From an uncultured Clostridia bacterium (GTDB lineage Bacteria; Bacillota; Clostridia; Oscillospirales; Acutalibacteraceae): DNA of 30,423 nt. The notes under the pieces were generated by a model. That model had not been told where the DNA came from and ran no database searches. It was given only the letters and a program-made list of their open reading frames with translations. The translations under genes and the position numbers were made by a program. The first letter of the stretch is position 1; every line of letters begins with the position of its first letter. The stretch is from contig CALWKP010000021.1 in the NCBI GenBank assembly GCA_944381295.1, forward strand, positions 1 to 30,423, written 5' to 3'. Positions 1 to 9,158 of the stretch are shown here, in pieces.

Positions 1-187
1 TTACCGGCACTGCATAAGTAGAAAATTGTAGTCCTCTGCTTTCGTCAAACCCATCCGCAGCTTTGATCAATCCCAGGCATCCCGCCTGGAATAAGTCATC
101 GTATTCCATCCCGCGTGATCGGAACCGCTTTGCACAGGCATGAACCAGCCCCATATTTTCCCGGATTCTCCGTTCACGATCATCCAT
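1..187 (-). CDS. sigF: RNA polymerase sporulation sigma factor SigF, N-terminal part (cut by window edge)
   Basis: Only the first 62 codons are in the window; the gene continues past position 1. The visible protein carries sigma-70 region 2 (NMGLVHACAKRF, then EYDDLFQAGCLGLIKAADGFD and FSTYAVP), close to the SigF/SigB sporulation group. SigF is the first forespore-specific sigma factor and directs early forespore genes after asymmetric septation. The ATG at 185-187 overlaps the end of spoIIAB by 8 bases, the usual arrangement of the spoIIA operon and a sign of translational coupling. The assignment rests on the sigma region plus the unmistakable spoIIAA-spoIIAB neighbours. The promoter-binding C-terminal regions cannot be judged here. 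Confidence 0.93.
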   Translation of the reverse strand, partial: MDDRERRIRENMGLVHACAKRFRSRGMEYDDLFQAGCLGLIKAADGFDESRGLQFSTYAVPV

Positions 188-623
188 TGGCAACCGGCCG
201 CCGTTCCAGCCTCTTACGCAGCGTCACAGAAGTTCCTTTCCCCGGATTGGATTTCACACGCACTTCGTCCATAAAGCTCTGCATCACTGCAAATCCAAGA
301 CCTGCACGTTCATCGCCGCCTGTTGTGTACATTGGTTCCATCGCTTTTTCCACATCTTCTATTCCACAGCCTTGATCGCGTACTTTTATAGATACCACTC
401 CGTCATTCCATAATTTTGCCGTTATGTAGATGATTCCTATGGTATCCCGGTATGCATGTACGATACAATTGGTCACTGCCTCTGAAACAGCGGTCTTAAT
501 ATCTGCCAATTCACTGACGGTTGGGTCTTCCTGCGCTAAAAATGCCGCTACGGTTGCCCTTGCAAAGCCTTCATTCGCAGAACAGCTCAGAAAAGAAACC
601 CTCATTTCATTCTTCGGTTTCAT
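180..623 (-). CDS. spoIIAB: Anti-sigma F factor SpoIIAB (serine kinase)
   Basis: This 147-residue protein has the GHKL ATPase/kinase fold of SpoIIAB. The N box lies around residues 45-60 (EAVTNCIVHAY). The G1 box follows (DQGCGIEDVEKAMEPMYTT), then the ATP-lid glycine motif (ERAGLGFAVMQSFMD). Known role: it binds SigF and keeps it inactive, and phosphorylates SpoIIAA on a serine. Length matches the family (about 146 residues). The start at 621-623 is preceded by GGGGAG and lies inside the end of spoIIAA (17-base overlap), while its stop overlaps the sigF start, so all three genes are probably co-translated at fixed ratio. No odd residues were seen. Confidence 0.96.
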   Translation of the reverse strand: MKPKNEMRVSFLSCSANEGFARATVAAFLAQEDPTVSELADIKTAVSEAVTNCIVHAYRDTIGIIYITAKLWNDGVVSIKVRDQGCGIEDVEKAMEPMYTTGGDERAGLGFAVMQSFMDEVRVKSNPGKGTSVTLRKRLERRPVANG

Positions 624-942
624 GCGAAACCACTCCCCTTTCTACCTTTGCCAGTTTGTCCAATCCTGCGAGCGATACAATGCGTTCCACTTTTTCCGGC
701 ATATTCGCTACTACAACACGTCCTCCTAACGCCTGCATCAGTTTATATCGCCCCATAATCAGCCCTATTCCGGAACTGTCCATAAACTGCACCTCGGAAA
801 AATCCAGGACCAGACGTTCTGGCCTCATTTTTTCTACCGTCCCATCAATTTCTTCTCGCATTTCCTTGGCTGTGTGATGATCGATTTCTCCGCTGAGCAG
901 CCCTGTCAGCGTCCCGTCTTTCCAGATCAGCCGGATGCCCAT
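607..942 (-). CDS. spoIIAA: Anti-sigma F factor antagonist SpoIIAA
   Basis: A 111-residue STAS-domain protein. The phosphorylation-site motif is visible at residues 52-60 (QFMDSSGIG); Ser57 corresponds to the serine phosphorylated by SpoIIAB in Bacillus subtilis. In its unphosphorylated form SpoIIAA binds SpoIIAB and frees SigF in the forespore. It is the first gene of the operon. A clear ribosome binding site (GGAGGGATTGCG then ATG) precedes it. The promoter must lie in the ~95 bases between this gene and the folC terminator at 1039-1080. In Bacillus this promoter is SigH-dependent; I see only a weak match here (GGGGATACT with downstream AGAAATCTA on the minus strand). Confidence 0.95.
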   Translation of the reverse strand: MGIRLIWKDGTLTGLLSGEIDHHTAKEMREEIDGTVEKMRPERLVLDFSEVQFMDSSGIGLIMGRYKLMQALGGRVVVANMPEKVERIVSLAGLDKLAKVERGVVSHETEE

Positions 943-1038
943 CGCAATCCCTCCGAATTTTGTAGATTTCTGACGTTTTTAGTATCCCCGTCAAATCAGG
1001 AACTATCCCTCCGATAAGCCTATTTTTCCAATTTTTTC

Positions 1039-1080
1039 AAAAAAACACCCTCTATCCCTTACAATAAAGGATAGAGGGTG
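1039..1080 (-). terminator. Rho-independent terminator downstream of folC
   Basis: A perfect 12-bp inverted repeat (CACCCTCTATCC at 1046-1057 and GGATAGAGGGTG at 1069-1080) is followed on the minus strand by a run of seven T (A at 1039-1045). It lies 28 bases after the folC stop, ends the valS-folC transcript and separates it from the spoIIA promoter. Confidence 0.93.
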
Positions 1081-1107
1081 AAATAATGCTCGAAACCCGC
1101 CGCGATT

Positions 1108-2406
1108 CTATTTTTGTTTCGTATTCGAGAATTTTTTCAGAACGAGTGGACGAAGCTCTCCTGCCAGATAAAACGATCCGCAAATGATGATCGCTCCATC
1201 TTCACCACACAGCTCTGCCGCTGTCTGCAATGCCGCCTCCTGATCGTCCATGGCACGTACATCGCCGCAAAATTCATCCGCAACCGCTTTCAATTCTTCA
1301 CTGGAAAGGGAACGCGGGTTTTCTGGCCGCAGGGTGATCATTGCCGAAAATAGCGGTGCTAAACTTGCTAGGGCTGTCCGGCTATCTTTATCCGACATCA
1401 TTCCCATTACACCAATCAGCTGGTGCCCCGACAGATAAGTTTTCAAAACATTCGCCAAAGCCTGCGCACATCCAGGATTATGTCCGCCATCCATCAGGAC
1501 TAACGGCTTTCTGCTCAGGATTTCCATGCGTGCAGGAAGCTTTGCTCCTGCAAAGCCACGTTCCACAGCGCTCCAAGGAATCTTTGCGCCTTTTTCCTGC
1601 AAAACTTCCAATGCCGCAAGCGCTGTCGCCGCATTTTTTTCCTGGTGCTTCCCTATAAATGGTAAACGAAGTTCCTTTCCGTCGTATTCCAGGATACTCC
1701 CTTCCAGAGACGCCTGTTTCTCTCGGATACGGTTCAAATCTGCTGTTAGAAACCTGGCTCCTCGTTCTTCTGCAATGCCTTCTACAGTGCGAAACACCTC
1801 TGGGCTTTGCTCCGGGTACAACACGATTGTGCCGCCCGGCTTGATGATCCCGCATTTTTCAAACGCAATCTTTTCTAGAGTATCTCCCAAAATTGCTGTG
1901 TGATCTAACGAAATAGAAGTGATCACCGCCACCTCCGGAGTTCTGATCACGTTTGTTGCGTCGAACCTTCCGCCGAGACCTACTTCTAACACCACATAAT
2001 CGCAGTGGCACTCTGCAAACCAGGAAAGTGCCAACGCAGTAATCAGCTCAAATTCTGTGACCGTTTCTCCGCGCTCTTCCATTTTCCTGACCGCTGGCAG
2101 CACTTTTTCCAACTGTTCTACCAGGGATTCTTTAGAAATCATTTCCCCGTTTATCTGAAAACGTTCCCGAAAATCACTTACGTACGGTGAAGTATACAAC
2201 CCGGTACGATATCCTGCCTCTTTCAGCGTGGACGCAATCAGGGTAGAAGTCGTCCCCTTTCCATTGGTACCGGCCACATGGATAAACCGCAGCCGGTTCT
2301 GTGGGTCGCCCAACTCTTGAAGCAACCCCTGCACCCGTTCCAGACCCGGCTTGATTCCAAAACGCAGCAATGAATTAATTGTATCTAACGCTTCCGAATA
2401 CGTCAA
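1108..2406 (-). CDS. folC: Folylpolyglutamate synthase / dihydrofolate synthase
   Basis: Mur-ligase family enzyme that adds glutamate to folates in the cytoplasm with ATP. The P-loop (VAGTNGKGTTSTL) lies near residue 45, followed by the omega-loop/ligase region (LGGRFDATNV) and the C-terminal ligase domain (MDGGHNPG). The open frame extends to a TTG at 2442, but I place the start at the TTG 2404-2406. It has GAGGTGG five bases upstream, gives the typical N-terminus MTYSEALDTI, and leaves the hairpin at 2429-2465 outside the gene. The protein is then 432 residues, normal for FolC. It is transcribed with valS (84 bases upstream), a common clostridial pairing. Whether it also has dihydrofolate synthase activity cannot be told from sequence. 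Confidence 0.93.
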   Translation of the reverse strand: MTYSEALDTINSLLRFGIKPGLERVQGLLQELGDPQNRLRFIHVAGTNGKGTTSTLIASTLKEAGYRTGLYTSPYVSDFRERFQINGEMISKESLVEQLEKVLPAVRKMEERGETVTEFELITALALSWFAECHCDYVVLEVGLGGRFDATNVIRTPEVAVITSISLDHTAILGDTLEKIAFEKCGIIKPGGTIVLYPEQSPEVFRTVEGIAEERGARFLTADLNRIREKQASLEGSILEYDGKELRLPFIGKHQEKNAATALAALEVLQEKGAKIPWSAVERGFAGAKLPARMEILSRKPLVLMDGGHNPGCAQALANVLKTYLSGHQLIGVMGMMSDKDSRTALASLAPLFSAMITLRPENPRSLSSEELKAVADEFCGDVRAMDDQEAALQTAAELCGEDGAIIICGSFYLAGELRPLVLKKFSNTKQK

Positions 2407-2428
2407 AATTTCCACCTCACTGCAAATG

Positions 2429-2465
2429 GCAGGGACTTCCAACGGCTTTGCCGGGAAGTCCCTGC
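2429..2465 (-). terminator. valS-folC intergenic hairpin (possible partial terminator or processing site)
   Basis: The arms GCAGGGACTTCC (2429-2440) and GGAAGTCCCTGC (2454-2465) pair perfectly over 12 bp. Inside, CGGC/GCCG around a TTT loop extends the stem to 16 bp with a two-base bulge. It sits 25 bases after the valS stop and just before the folC ribosome binding site. No T run follows on either strand, so full termination is doubtful. A role in read-through control, RNA processing or stability between the two genes is more likely. Confidence 0.6.
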
Positions 2466-2490
2466 CTGCATAATCCTATGATTTCTCCGA

Positions 2491-5118
2491 TCAGGCATTT
2501 AATGCTTCGATCGATGATTCCAACAACTTGACCCGTTCTGTCAGCTTGGCAACATTCTGTTTTGCCCCTTCAACGATGTTCGCCGGAGCTTTGCTGATAA
2601 AGCTTTCATTATTCAACTTAGCTTGTGCGCCTACCAATTGTTTGCGTGCGCTTTCCAGCTCTTTATTCAGCCTTGCCAGCTCTGCCTGCTTATCCACCAA
2701 TTCTTCCATCGGGATATAAATCTTCGCCGCGCTCGTGACAATCGTTACTGCACCGGGAACTTCAAAAGCATCTCCAATCTCGATCTCGCTTGCATAAGCC
2801 AGCTTTGCAATAATGGCAGAGCCTTTCTGGAATGTCTCGGGAACTGCAGTCGCTACATACAGGCTCGCTTTTCTTGACGGCGGCACATTCATTTCCGCCC
2901 TGCGGTTACGCACTGCACGAATCGCTTCCATAATCAGGCGCATCTCTTCTTCTGCTTTGGGGAAATCATGTTCCGCTGTTGCCTGCGGCCACGGCGAAAC
3001 CATGATCGATTCTCCACTGTGCGGCAGAGACTGCCAGATTTCTTCTGTAATAAACGGCATAAACGGATGCAACAATTGAAGCGTCCCGGTCATCACCCAT
3101 ACCAGAATCGGACGGGCATTCTGAGCAGTCGTTTCATCGCCCGACTGCATACGGATTTTCGCGATTTCAATATACCAGTCAAAGAAATGATCCCACAGGA
3201 AATCGTACAGCTTCTGCACCGCCATACCAAGTTCAAATTTCTCCAGGTTATCCGTTACAGCTTTTGCCACACCATTAAATTCGCTGATAATCCAACGGTC
3301 CTCCAGCAAAAGGTCATCCGGCAATTCATTCTTGACGTCATGGCCTTCGATATTCATCAGGATAAACCGCGCAGCGTTCCAAATCTTATTGGCAAAATTC
3401 CGGCTTGCACTCACTTTTTCATCCGAGAACCGCATATCGTTTCCAGGACTATTCCCCGTTGCCAGTGTAAACCGCAGCGCATCCGCGCCGTATTTCTCGA
3501 TGATTTCCAGCGGGTCGATGCCATTGCCCAGAGATTTCGACATCTTTCTTCCCTGTGCGTCACGCACCAGACCATGAATCAGAACATTCTGGAACGGCGG
3601 CTGCCCCATATGCTCAAATCCTGAGAAAATCATCCGGGCAACCCAGAAGAAAATAATATCATACCCAGTTACCAGGGTACTGGTGGGATAGAAATAATCC
3701 AGTTCCGGGGTCTTATCCGGCCAGCCAAGTGTCGAGAATGGCCAGAGCGCTGACGAGAACCACGTATCCAGCGTATCTTCATCCTGATGCAGATGGCTGC
3801 TGCCGCATTTCGGACAGGTATGCGGTTCTTCGCGGGAAACAATCGTTTCTCCGCAATCCTCACAATACCATGCCGGGATGCGGTGGCCCCACCACAGCTG
3901 ACGTGAAATACACCAGTCTTTAATATTTTCCATCCAATGGAAATAAATCTTTTCAAACCTCTCCGGAATAAAATGGACTTCCCCGTCGCGCACCCGATCA
4001 ATAGCTGGTTTTGCCAGAGGTTCCATCTTGACAAACCACTGTTTTGATACCCGTGGTTCAACGGTTGTTCCGCAGCGATAGCAGCTTCCCACATTATGCT
4101 TGATATCTTCTACCTTAATCAGATAGCCTTGTTCTTCCAGATCTGCGACAATACGGCGGCGTGCCTCCAATCCCGGAAGTCCACTATATTTTCCGCCGTT
4201 TTCATTGATGCTGCCATCCTCGTTCATCACATTGATGACCGGCAGATTATGCCGCAGGCCAACTTCAAAGTCGTTGGGATCATGCGCCGGTGTGATTTTT
4301 ACCACGCCAGTCCCGAAGTCCTGTTCCACATACGTATCCGCAACAATCGGAATCTCCCTGCCTACCAGCGGAAGCGTCACGGTCTTGCCGATATATTTCT
4401 GATAGCGTTCATCATCCGGATGCACTGCGACCGCCGTATCTCCCAACATGGTTTCCGGACGGGTCGTCGCCAACTCAATAGATCCGCTGCCATCTGTCAA
4501 CGGATAGCGCAGATGCCAGAAATGTCCATCATGCTCGCTGAATTCTACTTCCGCATCTGAAATAGAAGTCTTGCAGTGCGGGCACCAGTTGATAATCCGT
4601 TCCCCGCGATAGATCAGCCCTTTTTCATACAGGCGCACAAACACTTCCCGTACCGCACGGGAACATCCTTCATCCATCGTAAACCGTTCCCGGTCCCAAT
4701 CGCAGGAGGAACCCATCTTTTTCAGCTGGCTGACAATCCTTCCGCCGAATTTCTCTTTCCAATCCCAGGCACGCTCTAAAAACGCTTCGCGCCCAATTCC
4801 TTCTTTCGTCAGGCCCTCTTTGCGCATCGCTTCCATGATCTTTGCTTCTGTCGCAATCGATGCGTGGTCGGTACCCGGCACCCACAACGTGCAATACCCC
4901 TGCATTCTTCTCCAACGAATTAAGATATCCTGCAAAGTATTATCCAGCGCATGACCCATATGCAGCTGTCCCGTAATATTTGGCGGCGGGATCACAATGG
5001 TATACGGTTTCTTTTCCGGTTCTACTTCCGCATGGAAATAGCCGCCTTTCAGCCAAAAATCATAGATCCGGTCTTCCACTTCGCCCGGTTCATATGCTTT
5101 CGCGAGTTCCTTGCTCAT
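2491..5118 (-). CDS. valS: Valyl-tRNA synthetase
   Basis: Class I aminoacyl-tRNA synthetase, 875 residues, the usual bacterial size. It charges tRNA-Val with valine and edits misactivated threonine. Visible in order: the HIGH-type motif (PPNITGQLHMGHALD) near residue 50; the CP1 editing domain (TTRPETMLGDTAVAVHPDD); a zinc-binding cysteine set (CEDC...CPKC); DTWFSSALWPFSTLGWP; the KMSKS loop (GRKMSKSLGNGIDP); the anticodon-binding domain; and a C-terminal coiled coil (VDKQAELARLNKELESAR onward), typical of ValRS. ATG at 5118 follows GAGGGGGAACGTGA. The ~150 bases upstream contain no T-box sequence, so the valine-responsive leader common in Firmicutes is apparently absent. Confidence 0.98.
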   Translation of the reverse strand: MSKELAKAYEPGEVEDRIYDFWLKGGYFHAEVEPEKKPYTIVIPPPNITGQLHMGHALDNTLQDILIRWRRMQGYCTLWVPGTDHASIATEAKIMEAMRKEGLTKEGIGREAFLERAWDWKEKFGGRIVSQLKKMGSSCDWDRERFTMDEGCSRAVREVFVRLYEKGLIYRGERIINWCPHCKTSISDAEVEFSEHDGHFWHLRYPLTDGSGSIELATTRPETMLGDTAVAVHPDDERYQKYIGKTVTLPLVGREIPIVADTYVEQDFGTGVVKITPAHDPNDFEVGLRHNLPVINVMNEDGSINENGGKYSGLPGLEARRRIVADLEEQGYLIKVEDIKHNVGSCYRCGTTVEPRVSKQWFVKMEPLAKPAIDRVRDGEVHFIPERFEKIYFHWMENIKDWCISRQLWWGHRIPAWYCEDCGETIVSREEPHTCPKCGSSHLHQDEDTLDTWFSSALWPFSTLGWPDKTPELDYFYPTSTLVTGYDIIFFWVARMIFSGFEHMGQPPFQNVLIHGLVRDAQGRKMSKSLGNGIDPLEIIEKYGADALRFTLATGNSPGNDMRFSDEKVSASRNFANKIWNAARFILMNIEGHDVKNELPDDLLLEDRWIISEFNGVAKAVTDNLEKFELGMAVQKLYDFLWDHFFDWYIEIAKIRMQSGDETTAQNARPILVWVMTGTLQLLHPFMPFITEEIWQSLPHSGESIMVSPWPQATAEHDFPKAEEEMRLIMEAIRAVRNRRAEMNVPPSRKASLYVATAVPETFQKGSAIIAKLAYASEIEIGDAFEVPGAVTIVTSAAKIYIPMEELVDKQAELARLNKELESARKQLVGAQAKLNNESFISKAPANIVEGAKQNVAKLTERVKLLESSIEALNA

Positions 5119-5269
5119 TCACGTTCCCCCTCGGTATTTCAAAAGAATTTCTTTCTTCCTATCTTCTTATCATGCCGTACTATTTCATCAGAAAACGACA
5201 TTGCATTCATTATCCCATTCCTTGCCGTCTTTGTCAATCGTTTGCGCCCGATTTCCAGCGGTTTTTCCG

Positions 5270-5764
5270 TCAGTTAGACACCAATCCTACCGCTGCGGCG
5301 CCGCTCATCACAAACAGGTCAATAATCACTGCAATCGATAAACATGCCGCTATATCTTTTTCCCGCGTTACCGTCACTGCAAAACAGTTTCCTTTCCTTC
5401 CCCAACATCCTCCATGAGTCATCAGGACGGTTCCATCCACATCCACAATATCAAATGTCCGTGTGTTCAAATCTCCACGAAATTTCCATGGTACTCCGCT
5501 GAGCCGGAACACCGGCTTCCTTCCCATGCCCGAAAACAATACTGCAACACGTTCCCGGCCTTCGATCAGAACGCTGTACCGCGATAATTCCGGTGTCCCA
5601 ATCCTCACGATCTTCGCAGAGCATTCCTTTACTGGTCCCAACAAGATAAGTTTGCTGAAAAAGGTCCCTTTATCCCCGCTTACTCGCCAGGTATCACTAC
5701 TATCTGCTGATTCTATCAGAAATAATTCTTCCGGCATCCCGCAAGGTTTGATATAAAATTCCAC
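5270..5764 (-). CDS. LURP-one-related / tubby-C-like domain protein
   Basis: A 164-residue protein that looks like the LURP-one-related (YxjI-like) family with a tubby C-terminal-like beta-barrel. It starts EFYIKP and has alternating short beta segments (WRVSGDKGTFFSKLILLG, FRLSGVPWKFRGDLNTRTFDIVD). It ends with a hydrophobic helix (KDIAACLSIAVIIDLFVMS), as family members do in the pattern D-x-A-x-x-L-hydrophobic. Function in bacteria is not established. I chose the GTG at 5762-5764, six bases after AAAGGAGG; an adjacent GTG at 5767 is only three bases from it. The gene stands alone between valS and the Na+/phosphate symporter. Family call is moderate, by pattern only. Confidence 0.65.
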   Translation of the reverse strand: MEFYIKPCGMPEELFLIESADSSDTWRVSGDKGTFFSKLILLGPVKECSAKIVRIGTPELSRYSVLIEGRERVAVLFSGMGRKPVFRLSGVPWKFRGDLNTRTFDIVDVDGTVLMTHGGCWGRKGNCFAVTVTREKDIAACLSIAVIIDLFVMSGAAAVGLVSN

Positions 5765-5936
5765 CACCGTCCTCCTTTCTCGGAATTCAGAATATCACCT
5801 GCAATCACGAAAATTTCTATTCATGAAATCATATGCACATTTCTTTCCCAAAATTATCTTTCCCGCTTTTCCCTCAGGACAACCAACTTACCAAAACTCT
5901 TTTCCTCCAAAAACAATCCTTCCGGAATGGAAAAGC

Positions 5937-5965
5937 CCCCGGCTTCCCATTTGGGAAATCCGGGG
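5937..5965 (-). terminator. Terminator after the Na+/phosphate symporter
   Basis: Stem CCCCGG (5937-5942) with CCGGGG (5960-5965), and inner TTCCC (5944-5948) with GGGAA (5953-5957), around an ATTT loop. On the minus strand it is followed by GCTTTTCC. It lies 8 bases after the stop of the shifted C-terminal frame (5974), which supports that frame as the original end of the gene. Confidence 0.75.
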
Positions 5966-5973
5966 ACATTCTG

Positions 5974-7624
5974 TTATCCGATCATTGCTGCGGCCTTTTT
6001 CTTGGCCTGTCCATCTTTCAACGCAAATGCGACATTGATTGAATGGTCGCCCACACGTTCCAAATTGGTGAGCAAATCGCTATACAGCGTCCCCGCTTTC
6101 GGCGAACACAATCCTTTATTCAAACGCGCAATATGGCTTATCCTTTAATTCTTCTGTACGTTCGTCAATCAGCTCTTCAATCCGGTTGATCCGTTCCGCA
6201 AGCTCTGGATCTTTTCCTCTTTTTTCAAACAAACTGCATGCGTCTTCCAACAATGAAGATACCATTTTTTTCAGATCTTCCAGTTCCGCTTTTGCATCTG
6301 CACTCAATTCAATTTTGCTTTTTTCCAAAGCTTGCGCGATTTCTCCGATATTAATGCCATGATCGCCAATCCTCTCAAAATCGCTCACTACATGGAACAT
6401 GCTTCCCAAAAGTTCCCGATCCTTATCCTCAATATCCAGCGCATTGATCTTGACCAGATATTCGGTAATCCCGGCGTTCAGAAAATCTAAAACATTTTCA
6501 TTCTTTTCCAGTTTATCCATCATGGTTTCATCTTTTTTCAGGAGCATGTCCATTGCCTGCGAAAAACTTTTCCGCGCAATTTCAGACATTCTGGAAACTT
6601 CCTTTGTTACTTGCCCTACTGCAATCGGCGGAGTGCTCAGAATACGCGAATCCAGATACTGGAAACTCATCTCCTCACGTTCTTCCTCCTTGCCAGGCAC
6701 AACTTTACATGCCAAAGCAACCAGATAATTGCTCAACGGCAACAGAATCGCTGTGCATACCACATTGAAGCAAATATGCACTGCGGAAATCTGCATCATG
6801 GTATCGCCTGGGAAAATTGCCTCAATCCACTCGGTAAAGGGAAGCAACAAGGTGATGATGACAAACAAAATTGTTCCGATCACGTTAAACAGCAAATGGA
6901 CAACTGCAGTCCGTTTTGCGGTACGGGAAGTTCCCACACACGCCAGCAAAGCAGTCACACATGTACCGATATTCTGACCATAAACTACAAATACTGCAGA
7001 TCCCAATCCAATAGCGCCCTGGCCTGCAAGCGCCTGAAGCACGCCGACGGATGCCGACGAACTTTGAATGACCGCCGTAAAAACAAGACCGACCAAGACA
7101 CCAAGCAGAGGGTTGGAAAACTTCGTCATCAAACCGGTGAACGTCGGGTCATCAGCCAAAGGTTTCATAGAATCACTCATCACGGTCATGCCAAAGAAGA
7201 GGATTCCAAATCCGATAATGATTTGCCCGATATGTTTATGATAAGCTTTTTTCATAAACATCATAATCACGACACCTAAGAAGATCGCGATTGGAGCAAG
7301 ACTATTCAATTTCAAGGCGATCATTAAACCTGTAACAGTAGTACCTATATTCGCGCCCATAATGACGCCGACCGCTTGTGCAAGGTTCATCAACCCCGCG
7401 TTTACAAATCCTACCGCCATGACCGTAGTCGCTGAAGAACTCTGGATAATTGCTGTGACGACCAAACCTACAAGGGCACCCATATACTTGTTCGTCGTGA
7501 GCTTTTCCACCATGGACTTCAATCGCGCTCCCGCAGCCATTTCCAGACCGTCGCCCATCAGTTTCATACCGAACAAAAACAGTCCCAGGCCGCACAGCAG
7601 CATCATAACATTGGATAGATCCAT
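5974..7624 (-). pseudogene. Na+/inorganic phosphate cotransporter (NptA/YjbB type) with apparent frameshift near its C-terminus
   Basis: Intact for 502 codons (7624 down to 6116). It has two Na/Pi cotransporter repeats with the QSSSATT and QSSSAS signatures (residues ~61-67 and ~188-193) inside about eight membrane segments. A cytoplasmic PhoU-like helical domain follows (FHVVSDFERIGDHGINIGEIA). The frame then stops early after ELKDKPYCAFE. The next minus-strand frame, from about 6130 to 5974, encodes the expected second PhoU helix set: HIARLNKGLCSP, then LTNLERVGDHSINVA. Removing one C from AAGCCATATT would join the two into ~549 residues, the normal family length. So either a true one-base insertion or a sequencing error is present. 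Start ATG at 7624 follows GGAGGGG. If the shift is real, transport may survive because only the regulatory tail is lost. Confidence 0.85.
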
Positions 7625-7968
7625 ATAACCCCTCCGCTACTCAGTTTTTTATATTGACTATGGATCATTGAGAAAGCCGCCTGCCGATATCTCGATTGAC
7701 AGATTTTAATACACTATAAAATATACCCTATTTTTTACCATTTTATTTTCTTTTTTAGAAAATTTCCTGATTTTTTACTATTTGTACGAAAAAACACAAA
7801 ATTCTACACAAGAAAGATTCTCTTAATATATGAGCAGCTATATTTTTTATATTATAGACTTTTTTCTCTTTCCTTTGCCTCTTTTCCTTCTTTGTGGTAT
7901 CATATTTTAATATTGTTATCTTTTCCATTGTTTCTCTTGGTTATGTCTTTCTGAAAGGAGTTCTTTTC
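7625..7968. other. AT-rich divergent intergenic region
   Basis: These 344 bases separate the minus-strand phosphate symporter from the plus-strand DUF3810 gene. The centre is strongly AT-rich (runs of T and A at 7721-7870). It must hold promoters for both directions; only the rightward one, listed separately, is convincing. No ORF or strong hairpin was seen. Confidence 0.6.
7875..7903 (+). promoter_or_regulatory. Candidate SigA promoter of the DUF3810 gene
   Basis: TTGCCT (7875-7880), a 17-base spacer and TATCAT (7898-7903) lie 66 bases before the chosen ATG. The upstream GTG at 7894 lies inside the promoter itself, which argues against using it as start codon. Confidence 0.5.
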
Positions 7969-9057
7969 ATGAAATCTCTCAAACGCAAGTGGCTGCTTTT
8001 CTTTCTCCCTGCTGCTATCCTTTTAACCGTTCTTTCCTCCGCTTCTTCATCTTTCAGCGAATGGTACGCTACCACTCTTTACCGTTGGCTGTCTTTAGGA
8101 ATCAATACGATTACCTCTCTTTTTCCTTTTTCTCTCGCCGAATTTCTCGTACCACTTGCAATCTTATCTTTCCTCGCTTACCTCATCTTAGCCATTATTC
8201 GGTGTATCCGTTTTCCAGAATTTCGAAAACGTCAAATTCAAAAATTATTCCTTAACATTTCCATTGTGATCAGTATTTTATTTTTTTCCTTCACCGTATG
8301 CTGCGGGATCAATTATTCCCGTCTTACTTTTGCCGACGTCTGCGGATTGGAGGTCCGGGATTCTTCTCAGGAGGAATTAGCTGCTCTCTGTACCGAGCTG
8401 GCCGGCACGGTAAATCTTCTGAGGGAACAAGTTGCTGAAGATGAAAACGGCATCATGATATTGAGTCAGGACTTATCCCAGACTGCATCATACGCCCGCG
8501 ATGCTTTTAATCTCTTGGAAAAAGATTATCCTACTCTAACCGGAGGATATGGTATTCCAAAACAGGTCCTCTGTTCCCGTCTAATGTCTGAATGTAATAT
8601 TACCGGAATTTTCTTTCCTTTTACCTTTGAAGCAAATGTCAATACCGATGCACCAGATTATTCCATTCCGGCCACCATGTGTCATGAACTTACCCATCTG
8701 CGCGGATACATGCGGGAAGATGAAGCAAACTTTATCGCATATCTCGCTTCCCGAGAAAGCAGTTCTCCCGACCTGCGGTATTCTGGGGCAATGTTGGCGT
8801 TTGTCTACGCAAACAATGCGCTCTATGCAGCAAATCCCGAACTCGGCAGTGCAACTTATCAATTGTTGTGTGAAGGTGCTCAACGTGACTTTGCCTATAA
8901 CAATGCCTACTGGGATCAATTCAAAGGTCCTGTATCAGAAATTGCCACTCAGGTAAACGATACCTATTTAAAGGCAAACCGTCAGGAAGACGGTGTAAAA
9001 AGTTATGGGCGCATGGTGGATCTTCTGCTCGCAGATTACCGGAAGCAGAATTCCTAA
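7969..9057 (+). CDS. DUF3810 family membrane protein with zinc-metalloprotease-like motif
   Basis: A 362-residue protein with three predicted membrane helices in the first ~120 residues (LLFFLPAAILLTVL; FLVPLAILSFLAYLILAII; ISIVISILFFSFTVCCGI), then an extracytoplasmic domain. This contains HELTH at residues 239-243 followed by RGYMREDEANF, i.e. HExxH with downstream glutamates as in gluzincin-type metallopeptidases. This pattern and size fit DUF3810. Substrate and activity are unknown. The ATG at 7969 follows AAAGGAG by 8 bases; the frame is open further upstream to a GTG but that lies in the promoter. The gene appears monocistronic, facing the envelope genes on its right. Confidence 0.8.
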   Translation: MKSLKRKWLLFFLPAAILLTVLSSASSSFSEWYATTLYRWLSLGINTITSLFPFSLAEFLVPLAILSFLAYLILAIIRCIRFPEFRKRQIQKLFLNISIVISILFFSFTVCCGINYSRLTFADVCGLEVRDSSQEELAALCTELAGTVNLLREQVAEDENGIMILSQDLSQTASYARDAFNLLEKDYPTLTGGYGIPKQVLCSRLMSECNITGIFFPFTFEANVNTDAPDYSIPATMCHELTHLRGYMREDEANFIAYLASRESSSPDLRYSGAMLAFVYANNALYAANPELGSATYQLLCEGAQRDFAYNNAYWDQFKGPVSEIATQVNDTYLKANRQEDGVKSYGRMVDLLLADYRKQNS

Positions 9058-9158
9058 AGCCGTGGAATCTAACTACAACCATGGAAAAACGTTTTCCTCC
9101 TTATGAAATAGAGCAGACGGAAAACATGTCTCCTGTAAACAAAAATGTCTGAAAAAAT

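Noticed and set aside
2968..3624. 218-codon plus-strand frame within valS
   Set aside because: Fully antisense to conserved valS sequence, with no coding motif.
5119..5269. T-box leader for valS
   Set aside because: The ~150 bases upstream lack the conserved T-box sequence and a terminator; too short for one.
6116..6140. Programmed ribosomal frameshift in the phosphate symporter
   Set aside because: No slippery heptamer, upstream Shine-Dalgarno-like stimulator or downstream pseudoknot is visible at the junction; mutation or sequencing error is simpler.
6611..7279. 222-codon plus-strand frame within the phosphate symporter gene
   Set aside because: Antisense to conserved membrane segments; His/Gln/Arg-rich composition typical of shadow frames.
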